Positions 1-10,800 of a DNA stretch of 43,628 bases are shown piece by piece. Numbering within the stretch: the stretch's first letter is position 1; every line of letters starts with the position of its first letter. Origin of the DNA: Rhodoferax sp. GTDB taxonomy: Bacteria > Pseudomonadota > Gammaproteobacteria > Burkholderiales > Burkholderiaceae_C. The translations under genes were made by a program, and so were the position numbers. The stretch is from assembly GCA_021738345.1 (NCBI GenBank), contig JAIPCE010000006.1, positions 1-43,628 on the forward strand, written 5' to 3'. The notes under the pieces were generated by a model that saw only the letters and a program-made list of their open reading frames with translations, had not been told where the DNA came from and did no database searches.

Positions 1-277
1 TGTTCATGCCGCCACACAGACCCTTGTCGGTGGTGATGACAATAAAACCAGCCACCTTGGCCTCGTTCTCCCGCATGAAAGCATGCTGGTACTCAGGGTG
101 GGCTTTACCAAGATTGGCGGCAATATTGCGAATTTTTTCGCTGTACGGCCGGGCTGCACGCATCCGGTCTTGCGCCTTGCGCATTTTGGATGCAGCGACC
201 ATCTCCATGGCTTTGGTGATCTTCTTGGTGTTCTCCACCGATTTGATCTTGCCGCGTATTTCCTTACCTGCTGCCAT
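1..277 (-). CDS. atpG: ATP synthase F1 subunit gamma, 5' part only (runs off left edge)
   Basis: Reverse-strand translation from ATG at 277: [63 protein letters not shown]...; gene order after atpA. Confidence 0.95.
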   Translation of the reverse strand, partial: MAAGKEIRGKIKSVENTKKITKAMEMVAASKMRKAQDRMRAARPYSEKIRNIAANLGKAHPEYQHAFMRENEAKVAGFIVITTDKGLCGGMN

Positions 278-298
278 ATGGTTCTCCGCCGGGCCGGA

Positions 299-1852
299 TC
301 AGGCGAAAGTCTTTTTGAACGCAGCGATGGCTGTGTTCATTTCGGCTTCAGCATCTTTGTCCATGGCTTTGTCGGCTTCGAGCTTGGTCAGCAGCGCTGC
401 GTGGCGGTCGCGCAGGAATGCATGCAAACCATGTTCGAACGACAGCGCCTTCTTGACATCGATGTCGTCGATATAGCCCTTGTTGACCGCATACAGGGTG
501 GCGGCCATCAGGCTGATGGGCAACGGGCTGTACTGGGCTTGCTTTAAAAGTTCGGTCACACGGGCACCGCGGTCGAGCTGCTTGCGGGTGGCTTCGTCGA
601 GGTCTGAGGCAAACTGGGCAAATGCGGCCAACTCACGGTACTGGGCGAGGTCGGTACGGATACCACCGGACAGGTTCTTGACGAGTTTGGTTTGCGCCGC
701 ACCACCGACCCGAGACACCGAGATACCGGCGTTGATGGCGGGGCGAATGCCGGCATTGAAGAGCGAGGTCTCCAGGAAAATCTGGCCATCGGTGATGGAG
801 ATCACGTTGGTGGGCACGAAAGCAGACACGTCACCGGCCTGGGTTTCAATGATAGGCAGGGCGGTCAAGGAACCGGTCTTGCCCTTCACAGCGCCTTTGG
901 TGAAGGCTTCCACATAGTCAGCGTTCACCCGTGCAGCACGCTCAAGCAGGCGGCTGTGGAGATAAAATACGTCGCCGGGATAGGCTTCGCGGCCTGGGGG
1001 GCGGCGCAGCAACAAGGACACCTGGCGGTAGGCCACAGCCTGCTTGGATAGGTCGTCGTACACAATCAGGGCATCTTCGCCGCGGTCGCGGAAATACTCG
1101 CCCATGGTGCAGCCGGAATAGGCCGACACATATTGCATGGCCGCCGATTCGGACGCCGTGGCGGCCACCACAATGGTGTACTCCATGGCACCGGCTTGCT
1201 CCAGCGCACGCACCACGTTTTTAACCGACGACGCCTTTTGACCAATGGCCACGTAGACGCAGGTCATGTCCTGGCCTTTTTGGTTGATGATGGCATCGAT
1301 CGCGACCGCAGTCTTGCCGGTCTGGCGGTCGCCAATGATCAATTCACGCTGACCGCGTCCCACCGGAACCATGGAGTCAATCGACTTCAAGCCAGTCGCC
1401 ATGGGCTGGCTCACCGATTGGCGTGCGATCACGCCCGGAGCGACCTTTTCGATGACGTCGGTCATCTTGGCGTTGATCGGGCCCTTGCCGTCAATCGGCT
1501 GGCCCAGTGCGTTGACCACGCGACCTTTGAGCTCGGGGCCGACGGGCACTTCCAGGATACGGCCGGTGCACTTGACCGTGTCGCCTTCAGAAATATGTTC
1601 GTATTCGCCCAAAATGACCGAGCCCACCGAGTCGCGCTCGAGGTTCAGGGCCAAACCATAGGTGGGCAGACCGTCACTGCCCGCCGGAAACTCCAGCATT
1701 TCGCCCTGCATCACATCAGACAAGCCATGGATGCGGCAAATACCGTCGGTGACGGACACCACCGTACCTTGATTGCGAATGTCGGCGCTAGCGGACAGGC
1801 CTTCAATACGGCTCTTGATCAGTTCAGAGATTTCTGCGGGATTGAGTTGCAT
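299..1852 (-). CDS. atpA: ATP synthase F1 subunit alpha
   Basis: 517 aa with Walker A GDRQTGKT and typical [20 protein letters not shown]-terminus. Confidence 0.99.
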   Translation of the reverse strand: MQLNPAEISELIKSRIEGLSASADIRNQGTVVSVTDGICRIHGLSDVMQGEMLEFPAGSDGLPTYGLALNLERDSVGSVILGEYEHISEGDTVKCTGRILEVPVGPELKGRVVNALGQPIDGKGPINAKMTDVIEKVAPGVIARQSVSQPMATGLKSIDSMVPVGRGQRELIIGDRQTGKTAVAIDAIINQKGQDMTCVYVAIGQKASSVKNVVRALEQAGAMEYTIVVAATASESAAMQYVSAYSGCTMGEYFRDRGEDALIVYDDLSKQAVAYRQVSLLLRRPPGREAYPGDVFYLHSRLLERAARVNADYVEAFTKGAVKGKTGSLTALPIIETQAGDVSAFVPTNVISITDGQIFLETSLFNAGIRPAINAGISVSRVGGAAQTKLVKNLSGGIRTDLAQYRELAAFAQFASDLDEATRKQLDRGARVTELLKQAQYSPLPISLMAATLYAVNKGYIDDIDVKKALSFEHGLHAFLRDRHAALLTKLEADKAMDKDAEAEMNTAIAAFKKTFA

Positions 1853-1903
1853 GACTCTTTCCTTCTTTCGTTAAGGGGGGCCTGTCAACCTGGGGCTTGC
1901 GCC

Positions 1904-2434
1904 TCAGGCCATCAGGGCCGTTTTCATTTGTTCCAGACGGGCTTTGACAGAGGTGTCAAGGACTTCGTCACCCACCACCACGCGAATGCCACCAATCAGC
2001 TCGGGCAACAATTCGACGGATACATTGAGTTTGCGGGCAAACCGTTTTTCAAGCGTCAATGCCAGATCGTCCAGGGCTGCACCATCGATGGCAAAGGCGC
2101 TGTAGACCACCGCATCCGAAGAGCCGCTCTGCGCATTTTTCAGGGCGCGAAATTGCTTGGCGATTTCAGTGAAGGCGCTCAAACGCCCGTTATCGATCAG
2201 GGTGCGCAGGAAGTTTTGGGCCAACGCCGGCAAAGCCGCTTGGTTCACTGCGGTGATCAGCTCAAATACCTGTGCGTTGGTGACATTGGGGTTGTCGGCG
2301 AGCTGCAGCACTTGCGGGTCGCCTGCAATCGCTTGCAAGCCATCCACCCACTGCGCTGCAGCATTCAAGTCCGCGGCAGTAGCCTTGAACAAGGCCTCGG
2401 CGTAAGGTCGGGCAATGGTGGCAAGTTCGGCCAT
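1904..2434 (-). CDS. atpH: ATP synthase F1 subunit delta
   Basis: 176 aa, [20 protein letters not shown]-terminus; operon position. Confidence 0.97.
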   Translation of the reverse strand: MAELATIARPYAEALFKATAADLNAAAQWVDGLQAIAGDPQVLQLADNPNVTNAQVFELITAVNQAALPALAQNFLRTLIDNGRLSAFTEIAKQFRALKNAQSGSSDAVVYSAFAIDGAALDDLALTLEKRFARKLNVSVELLPELIGGIRVVVGDEVLDTSVKARLEQMKTALMA

Positions 2435-2444
2435 GTTTGTCCTC

Positions 2445-2915
2445 TTACAGCTCGGTCTTCAGCCGACCCAGCAGATCAGCGTGGACGGAGGCAGTGACTT
2501 CCCGGTGAAGGATTTGCTCTGCACCCTTGACCGCTAGCACGGCTACTTGCTCACGCAAGGCCTCACGTGCCCGCACGGTTTGCTGATCGGCCTCCACTTT
2601 AGCAGCAGCAATGATCTTGTTGCCCTCCTCGGTGGCTTTGGCCTTGGCCTCTTCGACGATGGCCTGTCCGCGACGCTCGGCATCGGCTAAGCGCGCGGCG
2701 GTCTCGGTGCGCGACTTGGCAATCTCGGCTTCGATCCGCTTATTAGCGGATGAAAGCTCAGACTTAGCCTTGTCGGCAGCCGATAGGCCGTCGGCAATTT
2801 TGCTGGCGCGCTCGTCCAACGCAGCTGCGATGGGCGGCCACACGAACTTCATCGTGAACAGCACCAGCAATGCGAAGACGATAGCTTGCGCTACCAGAGT
2901 TCCATTAATGCTCAC
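2445..2915 (-). CDS. atpF: ATP synthase Fo subunit b
   Basis: 156 aa; N-terminal TM segment followed by charged helix; operon position. Confidence 0.97.
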   Translation of the reverse strand: MSINGTLVAQAIVFALLVLFTMKFVWPPIAAALDERASKIADGLSAADKAKSELSSANKRIEAEIAKSRTETAARLADAERRGQAIVEEAKAKATEEGNKIIAAAKVEADQQTVRAREALREQVAVLAVKGAEQILHREVTASVHADLLGRLKTEL

Positions 2916-2951
2916 AGTAAGTCTCCTTCAACACGGTGTTGCAGGAAAGGC

Positions 2952-3224
<273 letters not shown>

Positions 3225-3286
3225 CTAAATGAACTAAAAAAACAAAACCAAAACCAAAACCAAACCGAAAACCCCAAACCGCAGCA

Positions 3287-4171
3287 TCAATGCGCGTCGT
3301 GCGCCTGCCCGATGTAAACCAAGGTCAACATCATGAACACAAAAGCCTGCAGCAAAATAATGATAATGTGAAACACCGCCCACGCCCAGCCCGCCACCAC
3401 ATGCAGCAGCAGCAGCGCCAGACTTCCGGGCTCTGCAGAAAATGCCCAAGAACCACCCAGCAAAGCAATCAGCATAAACACCAGCTCGCCCGCATACATA
3501 TTGCCAAACAGCCGCATGCCATGCGAAACCGTTTTGGCGGTAAAGGAGATCAACTGCTCAGCCACGTTGACAACGCCCAAAATAATTGCGAACACCGGAT
3601 TTTTGCTGGTACCAAAGGGTGCCGAAACCAGTTCGTGTGCCCAGCCGCCCAGGCCCTTGATCTTGATATTGTAAAAAAGGCAAATGAACAGCACTGACAC
3701 CGACAAGCCCATGGTGATCGACAAATCGGCCGTTGGCACCACGCGCAAATACGCATGGCTAGGGTCATGACCCGCAGCACCGTAGATTGCCTCCCAGATG
3801 GAGGGCAGCAGATCCAGCGGCAACAGGTCCATGGCGTTGAGCAGGAAAATCCAGACAAACACCGTGAGTGCCAGCGGTGCGACCAGTTTGCGGCTGTTGG
3901 CGTTATGAACGATGGACTTGGCCTGACCATCGACCATTTCCATCAAAATTTCGACGGCTGCCTGAAAGCGGCCCGGAACACCTGCGGTAGCGCGGCTGGC
4001 AGCCTTCCACAGAAAGAAACTGCCCAGCAAACCCAGGGTGATCGAGAAAAACAGCGAGTCAATATTGAAGACCGAAAAGTCGACAATTTCGGTCTGGGTT
4101 TTGTTTTGCAAATGGGTCAGGTGGTGAACGATGTAGTCACTGGCGGACGGCGCGTGTGCTTCTGCAGACAT
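3287..4171 (-). CDS. atpB: ATP synthase Fo subunit a
   Basis: 294 aa; multi-TM; GMRLFGNMYAGELVF motif. Confidence 0.98.
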   Translation of the reverse strand: MSAEAHAPSASDYIVHHLTHLQNKTQTEIVDFSVFNIDSLFFSITLGLLGSFFLWKAASRATAGVPGRFQAAVEILMEMVDGQAKSIVHNANSRKLVAPLALTVFVWIFLLNAMDLLPLDLLPSIWEAIYGAAGHDPSHAYLRVVPTADLSITMGLSVSVLFICLFYNIKIKGLGGWAHELVSAPFGTSKNPVFAIILGVVNVAEQLISFTAKTVSHGMRLFGNMYAGELVFMLIALLGGSWAFSAEPGSLALLLLHVVAGWAWAVFHIIIILLQAFVFMMLTLVYIGQAHDAH

Positions 4172-4173
4172 GG

Positions 4174-4662
4174 TTAACTCTTATTCATCTGTTTTAATTT
4201 TGGACGCATTAACAGCGCCACCCAATAAACCTTCATGGTAAGCACCAGACCCAGCAACATTGCCAACCAGTCCAGTGCATCCACTACCCTTGGTGCTGCA
4301 AAAAGCATCGCAACACTAACAGCAATTTTTGCTGCTTCCCACACAAAAAATCCAAAACCAGCTGTCATCGCATTGATGGACGAAAATTGGCTCATCAAAC
4401 CGCGTGCAAACAAACAGGCTGGCAATACAACTGCCAGCGCACCGTAGGCCGTTGACCAAGCCACCGCAGCATTGCGGGTGAAAACCCAGGCCAACAACGT
4501 GACTAGCAATCCGACCACCACCTGCAGCCTAATAACCCGCCAAGGCGAAACCGGCGGTTGCAGCGCGCGCAACGCTTGTGCTTCTTGCCGGGTAAGCCGC
4601 TTAAACGCTGCCGCGTCAAAATCATCAGCGTCAAAGTCATTCAGCGGCGCAATTATCGGCAT
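4174..4662 (-). CDS. atpI: ATP synthase subunit I
   Basis: 162 aa multi-TM protein immediately upstream of atpB. Confidence 0.85.
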   Translation of the reverse strand: MPIIAPLNDFDADDFDAAAFKRLTRQEAQALRALQPPVSPWRVIRLQVVVGLLVTLLAWVFTRNAAVAWSTAYGALAVVLPACLFARGLMSQFSSINAMTAGFGFFVWEAAKIAVSVAMLFAAPRVVDALDWLAMLLGLVLTMKVYWVALLMRPKLKQMNKS

Positions 4663-4721
4663 CTCACATTACACAAGGTTTACACGTGCACCGCAGCGCG
4701 CCACACGTTACAAAGCCTACG

Positions 4722-4750
4722 ATTATAAGTAAAAAGCGATGGATTTCGCC
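4722..4750 (-). promoter_or_regulatory. Candidate promoter of the atp operon (-10 TATAAT)
   Basis: Reverse strand has a perfect TATAAT at 4727-4722; the -35 position (GGCGAA, 17-nt spacing) is weak. Confidence 0.45.
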
Positions 4751-4794
4751 CCAAAGTGGGGATAATTAGATGTCTTAACCAAGGAGTGCGCGCT

Positions 4795-5215
4795 TTCACC
4801 CCTGATACCACCCAGGTTTTTCATCGGTATTTACAGCGTACTCTGCCGGTGGCGGTGAGCGGTCAAGGGGTCGACCTTAAAGGCGCTTCCGGCAAAAAAT
4901 ACATCGATGCATCGGGCGGTGCGGCGGTCTTGCCTGGGACATGGACACCCCGCCGTACTGGCTGCCAACCACGTCGCGCCGTGCTACCCCTACCGCGAAC
5001 AAACCTCCAATGAACCCTTCGGAGCAGTACGGCCAACGCCAGGCGCTGGAGCCCGAGCAAGCCATACTTGCCAAGGGGTGCGGAAATAGCTCAGGTACCG
5101 TTTATGGTGGTGCCGGCGTATGGGTGCCCGTACCCGGCTATTTCAGGGCAGTCAGGGCAGTGCGTGAACTCTGCGAGCGCTATGGCGGGCTCCTTATGTC
5201 GCTGACCGGCTAAGC
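4795..5215 (+). pseudogene. Decayed class III (PLP) aminotransferase relic
   Basis: N-terminal-like TQVFHRYLQRTLPVAVSGQGVDLKGASGKKYIDASGGAAV in one frame, SCLGHGHPAVLAAN in the next, then VPVPGYFRAVRAVRELCERYGGLL from the middle of the same family; rest missing. Confidence 0.75.
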
Positions 5216-5313
5216 CTGGCAATAGCTGCGGTGTAACAGTACGCCCCAGGCAAACGGGGCGAGTTGAAGTTCGGTAAACTGGGCGTTTCGGGGACACCCA
5301 CAGGGGGATAACA

Positions 5314-8300
5314 ATGGCACAGCAACCCAGATATCCAACAGCTTCAGGCGCACTACGGCAGCACGCCAAGTTGCCTGCACCCAGCCCATCGCCCATTCTG
5401 AACGGGCCGTACTCCGAGCCCTTGTTTCACTACGCTACGGCGCATGACGGCTCGCTGGACTACGACGCGCGCTGCACGGGCCGGCGCATTTTTTCGCCGC
5501 AGACTCCGCAGGTACCGCTGGGCCAGCAGGCACAGACCAGCCTGCACGACATCAACGACTTTGCCGCCCAGTTCCGCGACGAGCTGGTCAATCTGCTGCG
5601 CGAGCAAGTAGGTCGCTGGCGCGCGCAGGCCTACCCGGACGTGACGAGCCGCGTCACCCGTGACCTGCTGCAGCATTGGTTTCTGAACCCGGAACGTCCC
5701 GCCTGGAAAAAACTCTTTTTTGCCCAGCAAGAGGCCGTCGAGACCGCCATCTGGCTCAACGAAGTGGCGCACCGCTCCAACGCCGGCACCCATGTGCTCA
5801 ACCGCTTGCGCCTTGCCAATGAAAGCGTCGAAGACCCGGCCAGCGTGCTGCCGCGCATCGCCTCCAAAATGGCCACCGGCACCGGCAAGACCGTGGTCAT
5901 GGCCTGCCTACTGCTCTACCACTACCTCAACCGCAACCAGTACCGCAACGACCCGCGCTATGCCGACTATTTCTTGATCGTCGCCCCGGGCATTACCATC
6001 CGGGACCGTTTGCAGGTGCTGCGCGTCGACACCCAAGCACAGCGCGACGCCGATGCCACCGACTACTACCGCGAGCGCTGGTTAGTGCCTGCCGCCTATG
6101 CCAGCCATCTGGCGGGACTCAACGCCCGCCTGGTCATCACCAACTTCCATGCCTTCGAGCCGCGCCTGATTGGCGGCAACAAACGCAGCCCGCTCGACGG
6201 CAAAATCGGCATTGACGGGCGTAAGGTCGAGGCCCGTGAAGACATGGGCCAGATGCTCAAGCGCGTGCTGGGGCCTTTCAAACCCGGGCGGCGGCTGCTG
6301 GTGATTAACGACGAAGCGCACCATTGCTACCTGCCGCGCGCCAAAGGCAAAGACACCGAAGAAGAAAGCAGCGCCACCGAAAACGAGCGTGCCGCGGTCT
6401 GGTTCAGTGGTCTGCGCGAGATTGCCCGACGCTGGCAGCTCAATGCGGTGCACGACCTGTCGGCCACGCCCTACTATTTGTCGGGCTCGGGCTGGCCTGC
6501 GTATTCGTATTTTCCCTGGGTGGTGTCGGACTTTGGCCTGATCGAGGCGATAGAAGCCGGTCTGGTCAAAATACCGTTTCTGCCGGTGGACGACAGCTCG
6601 CAGGAGCTCACCGAGCCCACGCTGCGCAACCTCTATGAGCACTGCAAGGCGGGTCTGCCACGCAAGGGCCAGCGCACCCAGCGCAAAGACGACAAAGCGG
6701 CCAAGGCGAACGCTGCCGACCAGGGCGAAAAAAGCGCAGTTGCGCCGGAACGTCCGCCCGAACTCCCCGCCTTGCTCAAAAATGCACTGGTCCAGTTTTA
6801 CGGGCACTACACCGACTACGAGCGCGGGCTACGGGGCTTGGGCGAGCGCGGCAAAGATCTGCTGACCTCGCCACCGGTATTTATTGTGGTGTGCTCCAAC
6901 ACCATGGTCTCTAAAGAGGTTTACAAACATATTGCTGGCTACGAGACGACCGACGCGGCCGGGCAGCCGTATGCGGTCGAGGGGCTGCTGCCGCAGTTTT
7001 CCAACTTCGCGCCGGTCACCCGTGCCCGCCTGCGCAAGCCCCCCACGCTGCTGATCGACTCCGACGCGCTGGAAAACTCGGGCCAGGTCAGCGACGACTT
7101 CAAGCGCGTGTTTGGCCCCGAGATTGAAGCCTTCAAGCGCGACTACCGCACCAGCCACCCCGACAAATCGGTCGAGGCCTTGACCGATGGTGACTTGCTG
7201 CGCGAGGTGGTCAATACCGTGGGCCGCCCGGGCAAGCTCGGCGAGCACATTCGCTGTGTCGTCAGTGTGGGCATGCTGACCGAGGGCTGGGACGCCAATA
7301 CCGTCACCCACATCGTGGGCGTGCGCGCCTTTGGCTCTCAACTGCTGTGTGAGCAGGTCGCCGGGCGCGCGCTGCGCCGCCGGCAGTATTTTCTGGACCC
7401 CAAAACCGGCCTGTTCCCGCCCGAATACGCCCACATCATTGGCGTGCCGTTCAAGTTCTTTAAAGGCGGCAGCAGCGAGCTGCCGCAAACACAAGACATA
7501 CGGCAAATTCGTGCCCTGCCCGAGCGCGCTGGTCTGGCCCTGGAATTTCCCAAACTGGTGGGGTACAAGATCAGCCACACCGGCGACCGCGTGCGTGCCG
7601 ACTTCAGCGCCACGCCGCGCTACCTGGTGAACATGGCCCATAACCCGGTGCAAACCACCCTGGGCACCGCCTTTTCTGCCCAGGAGCAAGAGCTGCGCAC
7701 CGACATTGATGCCCTGCGCGACCAGGAAGTGGTCTATTGGGTCGCCAAAGAAGTCATGTCGCGCTACTTCCGCGACGAGGCAAGCCGCCCCGAGCTGGAA
7801 AAATTTGCCGACATCCGCCAGATAGCCCAAACTTGGTATGACCAACAGGTGGATGTCATTGGCGAGACCGATCCCCGCTTGCGGCGCCTGCTGCGCCTAG
7901 ACGATGCCACCGCCGTGGCCACCGCCGTCTACCGTGGCATTGAAGCCGCGGCACTGGTGGCGCGCGCGCCCACCGAAGAGGCTGCGGCTAGCCCCGCCAC
8001 CCGCATCCTGCCCCTGTACAACCGCTACAACCCCACCGGCAGCAGCGCGCAGGTGCACGGTGCCACCGTCAAACCGGTGTACCCCACGCGCAAGAGCCAC
8101 GTGAATTTTGTCGTGGCCGACACCGACAGTTGGGAGCAAATCGCCGCCAAAACCTTTGAGCAGCTCGATGCCGTGCAAAGCTATGTCAAAAACGCCTTCC
8201 TGGGCTTTGCGATTCCTTATGTTGACACCCAGGGAGTCGAGCGGGCGTACTTGCCGGACTTTATTTGCCGTGTCAAAACGCCAGACGGCGAGCTGTTCAA

Positions 8301-8742
8301 CCTGATCGTCGAAATCACCGGGTTCAACAAAGACAAGGCGCTTAAACGCTACTTCACCACCGAACGCTGGTTGCCCGCAGTGAATGGCCAGCTCACCCAG
8401 CCCGGCGCACTACGCTGGTATTTTGTCGAAATTACCGACATAGAGCGCATCAAAAACACCCTGGGCGAAGCCGTTGAGCGCATTAGCACCGAAGTGGATG
8501 AAAAAATAAACCAGACTGGGTGGGGCGTGGCCAAGTTGATCGACCAAATACCAGAGGACATCTTTGCGGATGGCCGCCATGACAACGCGGCACAGGAAAT
8601 CCGCCCGCCAGACACAGACGAGCAAACCGAGCGCGAATTCTGGCTGCGAGCCCAGTCCTCCACACTGTCCAGCGTCTGGGGTGACAACGACGACCAACTC
8701 TTTAAAGGGGTGCCGCGCGATGAAGCCGCGCAGCGCTACTAA
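5314..8742 (+). CDS. Type III-like restriction endonuclease subunit (DEAD/DEAH helicase-nuclease, BPTD_3080-like)
   Basis: 1142 aa; Walker A MATGTGKT, DEAH box NDEAHHC, helicase motif GRALRRRQY, C-terminal LPDFICRVKTPDGELFNLIVEITG nuclease-like segment. Confidence 0.88.
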   Translation: MAQQPRYPTASGALRQHAKLPAPSPSPILNGPYSEPLFHYATAHDGSLDYDARCTGRRIFSPQTPQVPLGQQAQTSLHDINDFAAQFRDELVNLLREQVGRWRAQAYPDVTSRVTRDLLQHWFLNPERPAWKKLFFAQQEAVETAIWLNEVAHRSNAGTHVLNRLRLANESVEDPASVLPRIASKMATGTGKTVVMACLLLYHYLNRNQYRNDPRYADYFLIVAPGITIRDRLQVLRVDTQAQRDADATDYYRERWLVPAAYASHLAGLNARLVITNFHAFEPRLIGGNKRSPLDGKIGIDGRKVEAREDMGQMLKRVLGPFKPGRRLLVINDEAHHCYLPRAKGKDTEEESSATENERAAVWFSGLREIARRWQLNAVHDLSATPYYLSGSGWPAYSYFPWVVSDFGLIEAIEAGLVKIPFLPVDDSSQELTEPTLRNLYEHCKAGLPRKGQRTQRKDDKAAKANAADQGEKSAVAPERPPELPALLKNALVQFYGHYTDYERGLRGLGERGKDLLTSPPVFIVVCSNTMVSKEVYKHIAGYETTDAAGQPYAVEGLLPQFSNFAPVTRARLRKPPTLLIDSDALENSGQVSDDFKRVFGPEIEAFKRDYRTSHPDKSVEALTDGDLLREVVNTVGRPGKLGEHIRCVVSVGMLTEGWDANTVTHIVGVRAFGSQLLCEQVAGRALRRRQYFLDPKTGLFPPEYAHIIGVPFKFFKGGSSELPQTQDIRQIRALPERAGLALEFPKLVGYKISHTGDRVRADFSATPRYLVNMAHNPVQTTLGTAFSAQEQELRTDIDALRDQEVVYWVAKEVMSRYFRDEASRPELEKFADIRQIAQTWYDQQVDVIGETDPRLRRLLRLDDATAVATAVYRGIEAAALVARAPTEEAAASPATRILPLYNRYNPTGSSAQVHGATVKPVYPTRKSHVNFVVADTDSWEQIAAKTFEQLDAVQSYVKNAFLGFAIPYVDTQGVERAYLPDFICRVKTPDGELFNLIVEITGFNKDKALKRYFTTERWLPAVNGQLTQPGALRWYFVEITDIERIKNTLGEAVERISTEVDEKINQTGWGVAKLIDQIPEDIFADGRHDNAAQEIRPPDTDEQTEREFWLRAQSSTLSSVWGDNDDQLFKGVPRDEAAQRY

Positions 8743-8899
8743 GCTTGGACGGTAGCTAGGGCATTTTGGGAGACTAAGGTGTGCAATCTGTAACGTTCTT
8801 TTCCAGCGTCCAGCGGTGGCCTTGCGGATTTCGTTAGACTTAGTACTCGCTGGGCACAAGAGAATCGCCGAGTTCCAGCATCGACTCCACAGTAAAATT

Positions 8900-9772
8900 A
8901 TGCCAAATCACCCGCTAGCTGAAGTCTTCGGACATTCCACAACTGATTTCTCGGATCGCGCTCAGCGATTTAGGAGAAATAAGCTTTGTCCTTTCAACAA
9001 CAAAGTGCCAAGTTGCACCAAAGATAAAGCGAAAGATCCATTGGGGGTATGCAGTGTTTATCACGGACAATCCGCTGTGATTACCTGCCCCGTAAGGTTC
9101 CGAGAAGACTGGCTTATTGCTGATGATGCTGCAGCATTTTTCTTTCCAGATGGGTCAATGTGGACTTCATTGACCGAAGTCAGACTGGCGGACAGCGAGG
9201 GGAAATCCGCTGGCAACATTGATGTTGTATTGGTGGCATACAACAAGGCTGGCAAAGTAATTGATTTTGGTTCACTAGAAGTTCAGGCTGTTTACATTTC
9301 AGGTAATGTTCGTGACCCGTTTGCCCATTATATGGAAAATTGTGCAGCGCACCAAGATATGAATTGGAGAAGTGAGCCGAATTATCCACGGCCTGATTTT
9401 TTGTCATCCTCACGAAAACGCCTCGCACCACAATTGATGTTCAAGGGTGGCATACTAAATGCATGGGGAAAGAAGATGTCCGTTGCTCTTGATTCTCCAT
9501 TTTTCAACACATTGCCGAAATTGAAGGAAGTTTCTAAAGAAGACGCGAATGTGGCTTGGCTTGTTTATGATCTTGTACCTGATAAATATGGAAGCTTGAG
9601 GATAACCAAGTCAAGGACTGTGTACACGGAATTTTCTGAGGCATTGAACACCATTACACGACCCAAAGTGGGAAAAGTGGACGATTTTCTTAAAATTCTG
9701 CAGGCAAAAGTTGATGAGAAGTTAGAGTCACCACCAATAAATCAAACGGTAGATAACCCTTTCAGCGTATGA
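8900..9772 (+). CDS. Putative NotI-family type II restriction endonuclease
   Basis: ATG at 8900 (MPNHPLAEVFGH) is more likely than the GTG at 8816. Four-Cys cluster CPF..SC.K....GVCSV..CP, and D...ExQ core (GNIDVVLV ... DFGSLEVQAVYISG) as in NotI. Confidence 0.75.
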   Translation: MPNHPLAEVFGHSTTDFSDRAQRFRRNKLCPFNNKVPSCTKDKAKDPLGVCSVYHGQSAVITCPVRFREDWLIADDAAAFFFPDGSMWTSLTEVRLADSEGKSAGNIDVVLVAYNKAGKVIDFGSLEVQAVYISGNVRDPFAHYMENCAAHQDMNWRSEPNYPRPDFLSSSRKRLAPQLMFKGGILNAWGKKMSVALDSPFFNTLPKLKEVSKEDANVAWLVYDLVPDKYGSLRITKSRTVYTEFSEALNTITRPKVGKVDDFLKILQAKVDEKLESPPINQTVDNPFSV

Positions 9773-10716
9773 CGCAGGTACAAAGAGACTTCTTTGGTCT
9801 TGATTCACCGGGGAATGTTCGTCCGGTCAACGTGGCTTCCGTCCCGCAACGTAGCCCCTTCAGATATCCTGGTGGCAAGACTTGGTTTATACCTAGGCTG
9901 AGAGAATGGCTTAGGCATCAGTACCCTAAACCTAAACGATTGATTGAGCCTTTCGCGGGTGGTGGCATCGTTTCCTTGACCGCCGCCTTTGAGAATCTGG
10001 TTGAATGTGTTTTGATGGTTGAGTTGGATGATGAAATTTCTGCCGTTTGGGATACGATTATTTCTGGAAAGGGTGCGTGGTTAGCCAATCGCATCTTATA
10101 CTTTGAAATGTCAAAAGAGAATGCGGTTAATGAGATTACTAGATGCCCCCAAGACCGCAAAGAAAAAGCCTTCCAGACTATAATTAAAAATAGAACTTTT
10201 CATGGCGGCATTCTTGCTGCCGGTTCAGGATTTTTAAAGAATGGAGAGGCAGGAAAAGGAATTTTATCAAGATGGTATCCAGCGACGCTTGCCAAGCGGA
10301 TAACCGATATTAATCATGTTTTACCAAAATTGCAGTTTCAGCAAGATGATGCTTTTGCTACACTTGATCAATACAAGAACGATGTAAGTACTGTTTTTTT
10401 TGTAGACCCTCCTTACACAGCGGGTGGAAAAAATGCAGGCAATCGGTTATATACACATTTCAAGATCGATCATGACATGCTTTTCCAGAAATGTTCTGAA
10501 TTGGCAGGTGACTTCATCATGACTTACGATAACTCCGATGAGGTAAGGAGCCTTGCATGTAAGTATTCGCTCCAAGCAAAGCCGATTCCAATGAAAAATA
10601 CTCATCACGCAGAAATGACGGAATTAGTTATCGGACGAGATTTGTCTTGGATGGATGGTACTGAAAGAGTTTGCGAGCCCTCTACTGAATATCAAATGAA
10701 TAAGCCTGACGATTAG
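9769..10716 (+). CDS. D12-class N6-adenine DNA methyltransferase (Dam-like)
   Basis: 315 aa; SPFRYPGGKTWFIPRLREW SAM motif, EPFAGGG, and DPPY (FFVDPPYTAGGKN). Overlaps previous gene by ATGA. Confidence 0.92.
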   Translation: MTQVQRDFFGLDSPGNVRPVNVASVPQRSPFRYPGGKTWFIPRLREWLRHQYPKPKRLIEPFAGGGIVSLTAAFENLVECVLMVELDDEISAVWDTIISGKGAWLANRILYFEMSKENAVNEITRCPQDRKEKAFQTIIKNRTFHGGILAAGSGFLKNGEAGKGILSRWYPATLAKRITDINHVLPKLQFQQDDAFATLDQYKNDVSTVFFVDPPYTAGGKNAGNRLYTHFKIDHDMLFQKCSELAGDFIMTYDNSDEVRSLACKYSLQAKPIPMKNTHHAEMTELVIGRDLSWMDGTERVCEPSTEYQMNKPDD

Positions 10717-10800
10717 GGTTAGATCGTGCGAAGCGACAATCTGCACCGTTTGTTGGACGAAGCCGCTTCGCGGAGTCAAGGCATCCAGCAAGGTGGTGTC

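Noticed and set aside
1133-2497. 454-aa plus-strand ORF
   Set aside because: Antisense to atpA/atpH with His/Gly/Arg-rich mirror composition; no recognisable domain.
6829-7845. 338-aa minus-strand ORF inside the restriction helicase
   Set aside because: Antisense to a clearly conserved coding frame; no family features.
8735-10800. Target-site duplication or terminal inverted repeats flanking the NotI/D12 cassette
   Set aside because: Looked for by eye; only weak matches such as 'caatctg' on both sides, not convincing.
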